DNA of 64,000 nt from Streptantibioticus ferralitis (GTDB taxonomy: Bacteria; Actinomycetota; Actinomycetes; Streptomycetales; Streptomycetaceae): contig NZ_JARHTQ010000002.1 of NCBI RefSeq assembly GCF_029223525.1, positions 248,001 to 312,000 of the forward strand, in the 5' to 3' direction. The notes beneath the pieces were generated by a model. That model worked only from the letters and a program-made list of their open reading frames with translations, did not search any database and had not been told where the DNA came from. The translations under genes and the position numbers were made by a program. Below, piece by piece: positions 31,520 through 41,045 of this stretch. How positions within the stretch are numbered: position 1 is the first letter of the stretch; each line of letters opens with the position of its first letter.

Positions 31520-33913
31520 ATGACCGACGCTGTGGCGGACACCGCCAGCCCCGTCACCGACGAGGAGCTGGCCGCACTGGACGCCCACTGGCGGGCCGCC
31601 AACTACCTCGCGGCAGGTCAGATCTATCTGATGGGAAACCCGCTGCTGACCGAGCCGCTGCGCCCCGAGCACATCAAGCCGCGGCTGCTGGGGCACTGGG
31701 GGACCTCGCCGGGGCTCACCTTCGTGTACACGCACCTGAACCGGGTCATCAAGGGCCGCGGGCTGGACGCGATGTGCGTCTGGGGGCCGGGGCACGGCGG
31801 GCCCGCGGTGCTGGCGGGCGCGTGGCTGGACGGCAGCTACGCCGAGAAGTACCCGGATGTGAGCCGGGACGGGCAGGGCATGGCGCGGCTGTTCCGCCAG
31901 TTCTCCTTTCCCGGCGGTGTGCCCAGCCATGTCGCGCCCGAGACGCCCGGCTCCATCCACGAGGGCGGTGAGCTGGGCTACTCGCTGGCGCACGGCTACG
32001 GGGCCGCGCTGGACAACCCTGATCTGCTGGTCGCCTGCGTGATCGGGGACGGCGAGGCCGAGACCGGGCCGCTGGCCGCCGCCTGGCACTCCAACAAGTT
32101 CCTCGACCCGGTCTACGACGGCGCGGTGCTGCCGATCCTCCATCTGAACGGCTACAAGATCGCCAACCCGACGGTGCTGGCCCGCCTCCCCGAGCCGGAA
32201 CTCGACGCACTGCTGCGCGGCCACGGGCACGAACCGCTCTACGTGACCTGCGAGGACGGCGACGAGCCGGAGTGGGCCCACCGGGCCATGGCCGCCGCCA
32301 TGGACACCGCCGTCGAGCGGATCGCCCTGATCCAGCGCGCGGTCCGCGAGGAGGGCGCCGCCGAGCGGCCGCGCTGGCCGCTGATCGTGCTGCGTACCCC
32401 CAAGGGCTGGACCGGGCCCGCCGAGGTCGACGGCCTTCCGGTGGCCGGCACCTGGCGCTCCCATCAGGTACCGCTTCCCGCCGTTCGGGAGAACCACGAG
32501 CATCTGCGGCAACTGGAGGTCTGGCTGCGCTCGTACCGGCCGGAGGAGCTGTTCGACGCCGATGGGCGGCCGCGTCCGCCCGTGCTGGCCTGCGTACCCG
32601 ACGGCGACCGCAGGCTCGGTGCCACCCCGCACGCCAATGGTGGGCAGCTGCTGCGGGAGCTTCCGCTTCCGCCGCTGGAGCGCTACGCCGTCGCGGTGGA
32701 CAAACCCGGTGGCACGCTGCACGAGCCCACCCGGGTGCTCGGCGCGCTGCTTGAGGCGGTCATGGAGGCCACCGCGCAGCGCCGTGACTTCCGGGTGGTC
32801 GGCCCGGACGAGACGGCCTCGAACCGGCTGCAGGACCTCTACAAGGCAACGAGCAAGGCATGGCAGGCGGAGGTGCTGCCCACCGACGAGAACCTGGGCC
32901 GCCACGGCCGGGTGATGGAGATCCTCTCCGAGCACACCTGCCAGGGCTGGCTGGAGGGCTATCTGCTCACCGGGCGGCACGGGCTGTTCTCCAGCTACGA
33001 GGCGTTCGCGCATATCGTCGACTCGATGGTCAACCAGCACATCAAGTGGCTGAAGTCGGCCCGCGCCCTGCCCTGGCGCGCACCCATCGCCTCCCTCAAC
33101 TACCTGCTCACCTCGCATGTCTGGCGGCAGGACCACAACGGCTTCTCGCACCAGGACCCCGGCTTCGTCGACCACGTGCTCAACAAGTCGCCGCAGATCG
33201 TGCGGGTCTACCTGCCGCCGGACGCCAACACCCTTCTCTCGGTGGCCGATCACGTGCTGCGCAGCCGGGACTACGTCAATGTGGTCGTCGCGGGAAAGCA
33301 GCCCTGCTTCGACTGGCTCACCCTGGACGAGGCCCGGGCGCACTGTGCGCGCGGCGCCGGGATCTGGGAGTGGGCGGGCACCGAGACCGCGTACGGGGAA
33401 CCGCAGGTGGTACTGGCCTGTGCGGGCGATGTGCCGACCCAGGAAGTGCTGGCGGCGGCCCAACTGCTCCGTACCCACCTGCCCGAGCTGGCGGTCCGGG
33501 TGGTGAACGTGGTCGACATGGCGCGGCTGATGCCCGAGCGGGTCCATCCGCACGGCATGCCGGACGCGGAGTTCGACGCGCTGTTCCCCCCGGACAAGCC
33601 GGTGATCTTCGCCTACCACGGCTACCCGTGGCTGATCCACCGTCTGGCCTACCGCCGGGCGGTCCATCCGCAGCTACATGTGCGCGGCTACAAGGAGGAG
33701 GGGACCACCACCACCCCGTTCGACATGGTGGTCCGCAATGACCTCGACCGGTACCGGCTGGTCATGGACGTCATCGACCGTGTGCCGGGGCTGGCGGTGT
33801 CCGCGGCGGCGGTACGGCAGTCGATGGCGGACGTCCGCACCCGGCACCAGGCGTGGATCCGTCAGCACGGCACGGACCTGCCCGAGGTGGCCGACTGGAC
33901 CTGGACCGGCTGA
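31520..33913 (+). CDS. xfp: Phosphoketolase (xylulose 5-P/fructose 6-P)
   Basis: 797 residues, typical of Xfp. ThDP-dependent enzyme cleaving xylulose 5-phosphate (or fructose 6-phosphate) with phosphate to acetyl phosphate and glyceraldehyde 3-phosphate (erythrose 4-phosphate). Motifs: [73 protein letters not shown] (ThDP/Mg site) and KYPNVS-like C-terminal [20 protein letters not shown] 31520 has GGAGG at 31510-31514. It opens the sugar/energy part of the dormancy island; acetyl phosphate gives ATP without oxygen. Confidence 0.95.
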   Translation: MTDAVADTASPVTDEELAALDAHWRAANYLAAGQIYLMGNPLLTEPLRPEHIKPRLLGHWGTSPGLTFVYTHLNRVIKGRGLDAMCVWGPGHGGPAVLAGAWLDGSYAEKYPDVSRDGQGMARLFRQFSFPGGVPSHVAPETPGSIHEGGELGYSLAHGYGAALDNPDLLVACVIGDGEAETGPLAAAWHSNKFLDPVYDGAVLPILHLNGYKIANPTVLARLPEPELDALLRGHGHEPLYVTCEDGDEPEWAHRAMAAAMDTAVERIALIQRAVREEGAAERPRWPLIVLRTPKGWTGPAEVDGLPVAGTWRSHQVPLPAVRENHEHLRQLEVWLRSYRPEELFDADGRPRPPVLACVPDGDRRLGATPHANGGQLLRELPLPPLERYAVAVDKPGGTLHEPTRVLGALLEAVMEATAQRRDFRVVGPDETASNRLQDLYKATSKAWQAEVLPTDENLGRHGRVMEILSEHTCQGWLEGYLLTGRHGLFSSYEAFAHIVDSMVNQHIKWLKSARALPWRAPIASLNYLLTSHVWRQDHNGFSHQDPGFVDHVLNKSPQIVRVYLPPDANTLLSVADHVLRSRDYVNVVVAGKQPCFDWLTLDEARAHCARGAGIWEWAGTETAYGEPQVVLACAGDVPTQEVLAAAQLLRTHLPELAVRVVNVVDMARLMPERVHPHGMPDAEFDALFPPDKPVIFAYHGYPWLIHRLAYRRAVHPQLHVRGYKEEGTTTTPFDMVVRNDLDRYRLVMDVIDRVPGLAVSAAAVRQSMADVRTRHQAWIRQHGTDLPEVADWTWTG

Positions 33914-34011
33914 ACGACCCCTCCCGAGCCCGGCACGGGATGCCGTCCAGAGCGCTCGCGGCGACCCTTGAGGGACGGCAGCGATCAGGGAGAGGTGAGT
34001 GGAGAGGCGCG

Positions 34012-36450
34012 ATGCCGGAGGACTGGACGTGGGAGTACGAGGGCTGGGACCCGGCCGAGGAACGGCTGCGGGAATCGCTGTGCACCCTGGGCAACGGCTA
34101 CTTCGCCACCCGGGGCGCCGCCCCCGAGACCACCGGCGGCCCGGCGCACTACCCGGGCACCTATGTGGCGGGCTGCTACAACCGCCTGGTGTCATCGGTC
34201 GCCGGACTCTCGGTGGAGAACGAGGACCTGGTCAATCTGCCCAACTGGCTGCCGCTGCGCTACCGCATCGCCGAAACCGTCGACCGGCCCGCCTCCGCCT
34301 GGTTCGGCCCCAACCATCGCGGTCTTCTGACGTACCGTCAGGTGCTCGACTTGTGGCGGGGCACCCTCACCCGGCAGCTGCGCTTCACCGACCGGCTGCG
34401 CGGGGACCGCCGACACCTCGGTGTCGAGCAGGTGCGCCTGGTCCACATGGGCAGTCCGCACCTGGCGGCGCTGCGCACCACCTTCACCGCCGAGGACTGG
34501 TCCGGCGCACTCCTCATCGAATCCGCGATCGACGGCCGGACCACCAACGCCGGAGTGGAGCGCTACCGCGAGCTGGACGGACACCATCTCGGCCGGATCC
34601 GCACCGCGGCGGAAGGCCCGGACATCCTGCGGCTGCGGTGCGCCACCAGGACCTCCGGCATCCGCGTCGCCCTGGCCGCCCGCACCACGGCCTGGCCGAA
34701 CGCCGCCGACGGCAGGGCGCCGCAGCCGGTACCGCTGCGCGTCCGCCTCGGGGAGCGCACGGCGGCCCATCATCTGACCGTGCCGATCACCCCTGGGCAG
34801 CCCGTCGTGGTGGAGAAGGTCGTGGCACTGCACACCTCGCACGATCCGGCGACCAGCGACCCTGACGCGGCGGCCCTCGACCAGGTGGCGCGCGCCCCGG
34901 GCTTCGCCGATCTGCTCGAGTCGCACCAGGCGGCCTGGGAGCGGCTGTGGCGGCGGGCCGAGCTGGACGTGTCCGGGGAGCCCGGCCGCATCCTGCGGCT
35001 GCACCTGTTCCATGTGCTGCAGACGCTCTCCCCGCACACCGCGGAACTCGACGTCGGCGTGCCCGCCCGTGGACTGCACGGCGAGGCGTACCGCGGGCAC
35101 GTCTTCTGGGACGAGCTGTTCGTGCTGCCGTATCTGAACCTGCACTTCCCCGAGGTGTCCCGGGCGCTGCTGGAGTACCGGCACCGCCGACTGCCGCGAG
35201 CCTGCCGGGCCGCCGAGCAGACCGGGCGGGCGGGTGCGATGTACCCGTGGCAGAGCGGCTCGGACGGGCGCGAGGAGGCCCAGAAGCTGCACCTCAACCC
35301 GCGCTCCGGCCGCTGGGTGGCCGACCACTCCTATCTGCAGCACCACGTCGGCTCGGCCATCGCCTACAACGTCTGGCGTTACGGACAGGCCAGCGGGGAC
35401 ACCGAGTTCCTGTACACCAAGGGCGCCGAGACGCTGCTGCAGATCGCCCGCTTCTGGGCCAGCGCCGCCGAGTACGATCCCGCGGCGCACCGGTACCGCA
35501 TCCGCGGTGTGGTCGGCCCCGACGAGTACCACGACGCCTATCCGGGCGCCCCCGAGCCCGGGGTGGACGACAACGCGTACACCAACGTGACCGCGGCCTG
35601 GGTGCTCGGCCGGGCGCTGGAACTGGCTGAGACGATGCCCGAACCGCCCAGACAGGAGCTCTTCGAGCGGCTCGGGCTGGCCGACGAGGAGCTGGCCGGC
35701 TGGGAGGACATCTCCCGGCGCGTGCGGGTGCCGTTCCACGCGGGCGTCATCAGCCAGTTCGAGGGCTACGGCGACCTGGCGGAGCTGGACTGGGACGGCT
35801 ACCGGGAACAGTACGGCGACATCCGCCGCCTGGACCGGATCCTGGAGGCCGAGGGCGACACCACCAACCGCTACCAGGCGTCCAAGCAGGCCGATGTGCT
35901 GATGCTGGGTTACCTGTTCCCGCCCGCCGAACTGGCGGCCGTCTTCCAACGCCTCGGATATGCCGTCGACGACGCGTTGTGGCGGGCCACGGTCGACTAC
36001 TACCTGCGGCGCACCAGCCATGGCTCCACGCTCAGCGGCGTGGTGCACGGCTGGGTGCTGGCCAGGGCCCGGCACTCCGACGCGTGGAAGTACTGCCAGG
36101 AGGCCCTCACCGGCGACGTGGCCGATCTGCAGGGCGGAACCACCGCCGAGGGCATCCACCTCGGGGCGATGGCCGGAACGCTGGACCTCGTGCAACGCGG
36201 TCTGACGGGGCTGGAGATCCGCGACGACACCCTGTGGCTCGACCCGGCACCGCTGCCGGAGCTCTCCGAATTCGGCCTCACACTGCGGTACCGCGGCCAA
36301 TGGGGCATCGGCCTGCGGATGAAGCCCGGACAGCTGCTGACCAGCGTCCCCGAGTCGAACGAGGCACCGGTCCGCTTCGTCCTCGTCGACCGGGCCTGGC
36401 ACGTCACGCCGGGGACGGAACGGGTGGTGGCGCTGCCCCCAGCGGAATAG
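34012..36450 (+). CDS. GH65 family disaccharide phosphorylase/hydrolase
   Basis: 812 residues, usual for family 65 (maltose, trehalose or kojibiose phosphorylases). N-terminal beta-sandwich (ESLCTLGNGYFATRGAAPET) then an (alpha/alpha)6 barrel with the general acid Glu in VVGPDEYHDAYP and phosphate-binding THGSTLS-like segment RRTSHGSTLSGVVHGWVLARA. ATG 34012 follows GGAGAGG; an in-frame GTG-type extension upstream overlaps phosphoketolase's end and is not used. It lies 98 bases after xfp, probably the same operon: phosphorolysis saves ATP and feeds the phosphoketolase. Which disaccharide is used cannot be told. Confidence 0.9.
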   Translation: MPEDWTWEYEGWDPAEERLRESLCTLGNGYFATRGAAPETTGGPAHYPGTYVAGCYNRLVSSVAGLSVENEDLVNLPNWLPLRYRIAETVDRPASAWFGPNHRGLLTYRQVLDLWRGTLTRQLRFTDRLRGDRRHLGVEQVRLVHMGSPHLAALRTTFTAEDWSGALLIESAIDGRTTNAGVERYRELDGHHLGRIRTAAEGPDILRLRCATRTSGIRVALAARTTAWPNAADGRAPQPVPLRVRLGERTAAHHLTVPITPGQPVVVEKVVALHTSHDPATSDPDAAALDQVARAPGFADLLESHQAAWERLWRRAELDVSGEPGRILRLHLFHVLQTLSPHTAELDVGVPARGLHGEAYRGHVFWDELFVLPYLNLHFPEVSRALLEYRHRRLPRACRAAEQTGRAGAMYPWQSGSDGREEAQKLHLNPRSGRWVADHSYLQHHVGSAIAYNVWRYGQASGDTEFLYTKGAETLLQIARFWASAAEYDPAAHRYRIRGVVGPDEYHDAYPGAPEPGVDDNAYTNVTAAWVLGRALELAETMPEPPRQELFERLGLADEELAGWEDISRRVRVPFHAGVISQFEGYGDLAELDWDGYREQYGDIRRLDRILEAEGDTTNRYQASKQADVLMLGYLFPPAELAAVFQRLGYAVDDALWRATVDYYLRRTSHGSTLSGVVHGWVLARARHSDAWKYCQEALTGDVADLQGGTTAEGIHLGAMAGTLDLVQRGLTGLEIRDDTLWLDPAPLPELSEFGLTLRYRGQWGIGLRMKPGQLLTSVPESNEAPVRFVLVDRAWHVTPGTERVVALPPAE

Positions 36451-36604
36451 GGCGGCGGTCAGCGCGGCCGAGGACGGCCCGTGTGCGTACCGCCGGTGCG
36501 CGCGCGACGCTGGATAGCGGGGGCTGAAGGCCATCGGGGGCCTGCGGGACGCGGGACACCGGCCACCCGGCTGACAGCGATCACCCGACGGAAGGGAGTA
36601 GGCG

Positions 36605-37033
36605 ATGAACCACGTGGTAGAGCGACGCCAGAAGAGGCCCTTCGCACTTCAGGACGTGTTCGACTGGTTCGAGACCGGCCTGCCCGGAATCCACGCGCCG
36701 GGCATGCACGGCATCCGGATCGAGGAGCGGACCACCGACGACGCGTACGTCGTGCGTGCCGAACTGCCGGGGATCGATCCGGACAAGGATGTGGAGATCA
36801 CGGTGGACAACGGAGTCCTCACGCTGCGCGCCGAGCGCACGGAGCGCACCGAGGACGTACGGCACTCCGAGATCCGGTACGGGTCGTTCTCCCGTGCCCT
36901 GCGGCTGCCACCGGGCGCGCGCGCCGACGAGGCCGCCGCGTCCTACAAGGACGGCATGCTGACCATCACCATCCCCGTGTCGGAGAAGCAGGCCAGCACC
37001 AAGAAGATCACCGTCAAGCACGAGGGGTCCTGA
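36605..37033 (+). CDS. Hsp20/alpha-crystallin small heat-shock protein
   Basis: 142 residues. The alpha-crystallin domain runs from about residue 35 to 130 (YVVRAELPGIDPDKDVEITVDNGVLTLRAER, SFSRALRLPPGARADEAAASYKDGMLTITIP), and the IXI-like C-terminal anchor is represented by SEKQASTKKITVKHEGS. GGGAG precedes ATG 36605. An ATP-independent holdase, homologous to Hsp20 proteins of DevR-type regulons (mycobacterial Acr/HspX). Its position between GH65 and pncB agrees with the dormancy regulon. Confidence 0.93.
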   Translation: MNHVVERRQKRPFALQDVFDWFETGLPGIHAPGMHGIRIEERTTDDAYVVRAELPGIDPDKDVEITVDNGVLTLRAERTERTEDVRHSEIRYGSFSRALRLPPGARADEAAASYKDGMLTITIPVSEKQASTKKITVKHEGS

Positions 37034-37042
37034 TCCGTCCGA

Positions 37043-37075
37043 TGCGGTGCGCGCGACGCGGTCGGGCGCACCGCA
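37043..37075 (+). terminator. Intercistronic hairpin between hsp20 and pncB
   Basis: Perfect 10-bp stem TGCGGTGCGC (37043-37052) with GCGCACCGCA (37066-37075), loop 13. It could terminate or attenuate so that the Hsp20 transcript is more abundant than the downstream gene. Confidence 0.65.
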
Positions 37076-37096
37076 CGCGGGAAGGAGACGGCACCG

Positions 37097-38521
37097 ATGT
37101 CGAGGGCGACCACCACCGACCTCTACGAGGTGACGATGGCGCTGTCGTATCTGGCGGAGGACATGACGGCACCCGCGACCTTCGACCTGTTCGTACGGGA
37201 CCTGCCGGACGACCGCGGCTTCCTGGTCGCGGCGGGTCTGGAGCCCGCGCTCGACTACCTGTCCGGTTTCCATGTCACCCGTGCGGACGTCGAGGCGTTC
37301 GCGACGGTGCTGCGCCGGCCGTACACGGAGGTCGAGCCGCTGCTGGGGCTGGAGTTCACCGGCGAGGTCCGCGCGGTGCCCGAGGGCCGGATCGTCCTGG
37401 CGGGCGAGCCGCTGCTGGAGGTGACGGCGCCGCTGCCGCAGGCCCAGCTGGTGGAGACGTACCTGCTCAACCTGGTCAGCCATCAGACGATGATCGCGTC
37501 CAAGGCGGCGCGCTGTGTACTGGCCGCGGGCGGCCGAGCGGTGGTGGACTTCTCGCTGCGGCGCACCCATGGCGCGGACGCCGGAATGCAGGCGGCCCGG
37601 CTCGGCGCGCTGGTCGGATTCGCGGGAACCAGCAACGTGGCGGCGGCCGTCGCCTACGGGATCGCCGCCACGGGCACCATGGCGCACTCCTACGTGGAGG
37701 TGTTCCCCAGCGAGGAGGCGGCGTTCCGGGCCTTCGCCCGCACCCATCGGGGCCCGGTGACGTTCCTGGTCGACACCTACGACACCGAGGAGGGCCTGGC
37801 CACGGCCGCGCGGGTGCTGCGCGACCTGGGGCTCGGGCAGGGCAGTGCCGTCCGGCTGGACAGCGGCGACCTGGCGGCGCTGGCGGTACGCGCCCGGCGG
37901 ATCCTGGATACCGCGGGGCTGCCACAGGTGCGGATCGTGGCCAGCGGCGGCCTCGACGAGTACGCCGTGGACGACCTCGTCGGCGCCGCGGCGCCGATCG
38001 ACGTGTTCGCCGTCGGCACCCGGGTGGGGGTGTCGGCCGACGCGCCGTATCTGGACTCCGCCTACAAGCTCGTCGCCTACCACGACCGGCCCGTCATGAA
38101 GCTCTCGTCGGCGAAGGAGACGGCGCCCGGGCTCAAGCAGGTGTTCCGCCGTCCTGGATACAACGATGTGATCGGCCTGCGCGACGAGACCCCGCCCGCG
38201 GACGGTGAGCCGCTGCTGGAGCACGTGATGGTGCGCGGCAGACGGGCCCGCGAGTCGTATCCGGTGCCGTACGCGCGGGAGCGGTTCGCCGCGGACCTGG
38301 CGGGTCTGCCGGCCGCGGCCAGGAGGATCCACCACCCGGAGCCGCCCCGGGCGACCCAGTCCGAAGGTCTGACCGCGTTGATCGGACGGGTGCGGCACCG
38401 GATCGAGGACGATGTGGTCGGCGCCCACCGGCGGCCCGCCCGGGGGGAGTACGTGCCGAGGACGGCCCGCCCCGGGCCGTCCGGCGAGCCGGCCGGGGGA
38501 GACGGAGGCAAACCACGATGA
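37097..38521 (+). CDS. pncB: Nicotinate phosphoribosyltransferase
   Basis: 474 residues. Salvages nicotinate to NAMN with PRPP (and ATP). Hallmarks: TTDLYEVTMALSYLAEDM at the N-terminus, substrate motif DFSLRRTHGADAGMQAARL near residue 150 (His is the phosphorylated residue), and VRLDSGDLAALAVRARRIL near 250, then SGGLDEYAVDDL. The start ATG 37097 has AAGGAG upstream. Its TGA overlaps ATG 38518 (ATGA), as if coupled to a further gene. NAD salvage in a hypoxia island is typical of actinobacterial dormancy clusters (Rv0573c/PncB2 analogue). Confidence 0.92.
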   Translation: MSRATTTDLYEVTMALSYLAEDMTAPATFDLFVRDLPDDRGFLVAAGLEPALDYLSGFHVTRADVEAFATVLRRPYTEVEPLLGLEFTGEVRAVPEGRIVLAGEPLLEVTAPLPQAQLVETYLLNLVSHQTMIASKAARCVLAAGGRAVVDFSLRRTHGADAGMQAARLGALVGFAGTSNVAAAVAYGIAATGTMAHSYVEVFPSEEAAFRAFARTHRGPVTFLVDTYDTEEGLATAARVLRDLGLGQGSAVRLDSGDLAALAVRARRILDTAGLPQVRIVASGGLDEYAVDDLVGAAAPIDVFAVGTRVGVSADAPYLDSAYKLVAYHDRPVMKLSSAKETAPGLKQVFRRPGYNDVIGLRDETPPADGEPLLEHVMVRGRRARESYPVPYARERFAADLAGLPAAARRIHHPEPPRATQSEGLTALIGRVRHRIEDDVVGAHRRPARGEYVPRTARPGPSGEPAGGDGGKPR

Positions 38522-38613
38522 AGGCGCAGACCAGGACGGCACGGGTACCCGAGGCCCGGGTAGCCCAGCGGGCACGCGATCACGATGGTCCAGGGCCATG
38601 GCCGCGGTACTGA
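38518..38613 (+). CDS. Possible 31-aa frame coupled to pncB (ATGA)
   Basis: ATG 38518 overlaps the pncB stop and opens 31 codons ending in TGA at 38611-38613, beginning MKAQTRTARVPEARVAQRAR. It overlaps the start of the methyltransferase in another frame. It may be a coupling peptide that delivers ribosomes to the methyltransferase start, or chance. Confidence 0.25.
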   Translation: MKAQTRTARVPEARVAQRARDHDGPGPWPRY

Positions 38614-39200
38614 CGCGCGTCCTGGACGCGGTGTTCGGCCATCCGCGCGGTCTGGTCGGACGGCTGGGCGGCGCGCTGATGGCCCGCGGCAACGTGGAGC
38701 AGGAACGCTGGGCCGTGCAGCACGCCGGGCTGCACCCGGAGGAGCACGTCCTGGTCGTCGGACCGGGCCCCGGGGTCGGGCTGGCCCTGGCCGCCGAGGC
38801 GGTCGGGCCGGACGGGCTGGTGGTGGGCGTGGATCCGTCCACGACCATGCGCGAGATGGCCGCGGCGCGGTGCGCGGCGCAGATCGCCGCGGGGCGCGTC
38901 CAGATCCGCCCCGGCCGTGCCGAGCGGACCGAGTGTCAGGACGCCTCGATGGACGCGGTGATCTCGGTGAACAACGTGATGCTCTGGGACCGCCCGACCG
39001 GTTTCCGTGAACTGCTGCGTGTGCTGCGTCCCGGCGGGCGGCTGGTGATCACCGTGCACCGGCATGTGCTCGGCGTACCGCCCCAGCAGGTGGTGAGCGA
39101 TGCCGTGGCGGCCGGATTCGTCGAGCCCGAGCTGACCTTGCGCAAGCGCCGGGCCAACAGCGACGCCGTCCAACTGCTGCTGCGACGCCCCGCCCCCTGA
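38598..39200 (+). CDS. Class I SAM-dependent methyltransferase
   Basis: 200 residues: SAM-binding motif I VLVVGPGPGVGLALAAEAV at about residue 45, acidic loop VGVDPSTTMREMA (motif II), SVNNVMLW near motif IV and RPGGRLVITVHRHV (motif VI). The N-terminal helix starts MAAVLTRVLDAVFGHPRG, characteristic of small actinobacterial methyltransferases. The preferred start is ATG 38598, although no strong Shine-Dalgarno exists, consistent with coupling from the overlapping short frame. Substrate unknown. Confidence 0.85.
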   Translation: MAAVLTRVLDAVFGHPRGLVGRLGGALMARGNVEQERWAVQHAGLHPEEHVLVVGPGPGVGLALAAEAVGPDGLVVGVDPSTTMREMAAARCAAQIAAGRVQIRPGRAERTECQDASMDAVISVNNVMLWDRPTGFRELLRVLRPGGRLVITVHRHVLGVPPQQVVSDAVAAGFVEPELTLRKRRANSDAVQLLLRRPAP

Positions 39201-39281
39201 GCCCCCACCGGTCCGGTTCCGGGGGGCCGGATGGCCTATCGCCGGTCGCTGGGGTCTACTGGCGCATAGGGGTGGCTCTCG

Positions 39282-41045
39282 TTGTCCGACAGCCGACGGA
39301 GGGATCGGTGGCTGGTGGGGACGGAAGGTGCCAGGGGAGCTGAGAACCTGCGGCGACTGCAGCTCGATGAGCTGCTGGAGGAGCTGCAGGTACGGGTGGA
39401 CGCGGCGCGCCACACCCGGGACCGGGTGCACAACCTGCTGGAGGCCGTGCTGTCGGTCGGCCGGAGGCTGGAACTCCCCCAGGTGCTCCGGGGCATCGTG
39501 GAGGCCGCCGTCGAACTGGTGGACTGCGAGTACGGGGCGCTCGGGGTGATCGGGGAGCGGCAGAAGCTCTCGCAGTTCGTACCGGTGGGCATGGCCGAGG
39601 AGCAGCAGCGCCTGATCGGGCACTTTCCGGAAGGCCACGGGGTACTGGGCGAGCTGATCCGGCACCCCAAGACGCTGCGGCTGCGCGAGCTGTCCGACCA
39701 CCCCTCGTCGTACGGCTTCCCCCCCAACCACCCGCCGATGCACTCGTTCCTCGGTGTGCCCATCAGGGTGGGCGATGAGGTGTTCGGCAATCTCTACCTC
39801 GCCGAGAAGCACGGCCAGCGGGAGTTCGACCTGGAGGACGAGGCGGTGCTGCAGGCGCTGTCCGTGGCGGCCGGCATCGCCGTGGAGAACGCCCGGCTCT
39901 ACCAGGAGACCCGCGACCGGCAGCGCTGGATGGAGGCGACCGCCGAGGTGACCCGCCGTCTGCTGTCGGGGGCGGACGAGCAGCCGGTGGTGCAGGTGAT
40001 CGTCGAGCACGCCCGGCGCATCCTGTCCGCCGACCTGGGGCTGCTGGCACTGCCGGTCGAGGGCAGTGACAACCTGCAGGTCGCCCTGGCGGTGGGCGTC
40101 GACGCGGAGATCCACCGCGGCCTGGTGCTGCCGCGGGAGGGGTCGTTCGTCGGCGCCGCCTTCGCCGGCGCAGAGCCGGTCACCAGTGTCGACATCGGTG
40201 CCGACCCACGGGTCACCGTGGGTCCGCCGCGCTGGGAGGGGCTGGGCCCGGCGGTGGCGGTGCCCATGATCACCGCTGGCGAGACCCGCGGCGTGGTGCT
40301 GCTGGCCCGCGCCGAGGGAAGGCCCATGTTCAGGGAGACCGAGACTGTCCCGCTGCTCGCCTTCGCCGGGCAGGCCGCGCTGGCCATGGAACTGGCCGAG
40401 CGGCGCCGTGACGCCGAGCAGATGGCGTTGCTGGAGGACCGCGACCGCATCGCCCGCGACCTGCACGACCTGGCCATTCAACGGCTGTTCGCCACCGGTA
40501 TGACGCTGCAGAGCGCGGTGCGTTTCGTCCAGCATCCGGAGGCGACCGAGCGGCTGCTGAGCGCCGTGGACGAACTGGACGAGACGATCAAGATCATCCG
40601 GTCGACGATCTTCGGGCTGCGGGCGCGGGAACGCGGGCCCGCCGAACGCGGGCTCAGGGTCCGTGCCGTCAGCGCGGTCGAGGACGCGGTGCGGGCGCTG
40701 GGGTTCACGCCCTCGCTGCGGATGGAAGGACTGATCGACACCGACGTGCCGCATCCGGTCGCGGACGATGTGGTGGCGGTGCTGGGCGAGGCACTGTCCA
40801 ATGTCGCGCGGCACGCGCACGCGCGGTCCGCCGACATCCGACTCGCGGTCGGCTCGGGCGAACTGACCCTGACGATGACCGATGACGGCGTCGGCGTTCC
40901 GGAGGGGATCCACCGCAGCGGCCTGGCCAACCTCGCCGAGCGGGCCGCCGAACGCGGCGGAGAACTGGTGCTGGACACCCCGCCGGGCGGCGGCACACGA
41001 CTGGTCTGGCGCGTGCCGTTGCGGGAGGCCCCGGCCGAGGGCTAG
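39282..41045 (+). CDS. devS: Haem-type GAF sensor histidine kinase, DevS/OsdK-like
   Basis: 587 residues, cytosolic. GAF-A at about residues 60-205 contains FPPNHPPMHSFLGVP with His150 at the position of the haem-binding His149 in mycobacterial DevS (which senses O2, NO and CO); GAF-B at about 225-375; HisKA_3 dimerisation box DRDRIARDLHDLAIQRLF with phospho-His395; and HATPase with LGEALSNVARHAHA, MTDDGVGVP and GLANLAERA. TTG 39282 is used; GTG 39315 after GGAGGG is an alternative. It stands tail-to-tail with the response regulator, their stops overlapping by 3 bases. Likely regulator of the dormancy island. Confidence 0.9.
   Translation: MSDSRRRDRWLVGTEGARGAENLRRLQLDELLEELQVRVDAARHTRDRVHNLLEAVLSVGRRLELPQVLRGIVEAAVELVDCEYGALGVIGERQKLSQFVPVGMAEEQQRLIGHFPEGHGVLGELIRHPKTLRLRELSDHPSSYGFPPNHPPMHSFLGVPIRVGDEVFGNLYLAEKHGQREFDLEDEAVLQALSVAAGIAVENARLYQETRDRQRWMEATAEVTRRLLSGADEQPVVQVIVEHARRILSADLGLLALPVEGSDNLQVALAVGVDAEIHRGLVLPREGSFVGAAFAGAEPVTSVDIGADPRVTVGPPRWEGLGPAVAVPMITAGETRGVVLLARAEGRPMFRETETVPLLAFAGQAALAMELAERRRDAEQMALLEDRDRIARDLHDLAIQRLFATGMTLQSAVRFVQHPEATERLLSAVDELDETIKIIRSTIFGLRARERGPAERGLRVRAVSAVEDAVRALGFTPSLRMEGLIDTDVPHPVADDVVAVLGEALSNVARHAHARSADIRLAVGSGELTLTMTDDGVGVPEGIHRSGLANLAERAAERGGELVLDTPPGGGTRLVWRVPLREAPAEG

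Noticed and set aside
31259-33667. Upstream extension of the proline-rich protein frame across phosphoketolase on the minus strand
   Set aside because: In-phase shadow of xfp. Only the last 143 codons, from GTG 31258, show real repeat and membrane features.
34192-36534. 780-codon minus-strand frame over the GH65 gene
   Set aside because: Shadow of a long GC-rich gene, no domain.
36581-40913. Two 755-777-codon minus-strand frames over hsp20-pncB-methyltransferase-devS
   Set aside because: Shadows caused by codon bias of the opposite genes; they cross several verified gene boundaries.
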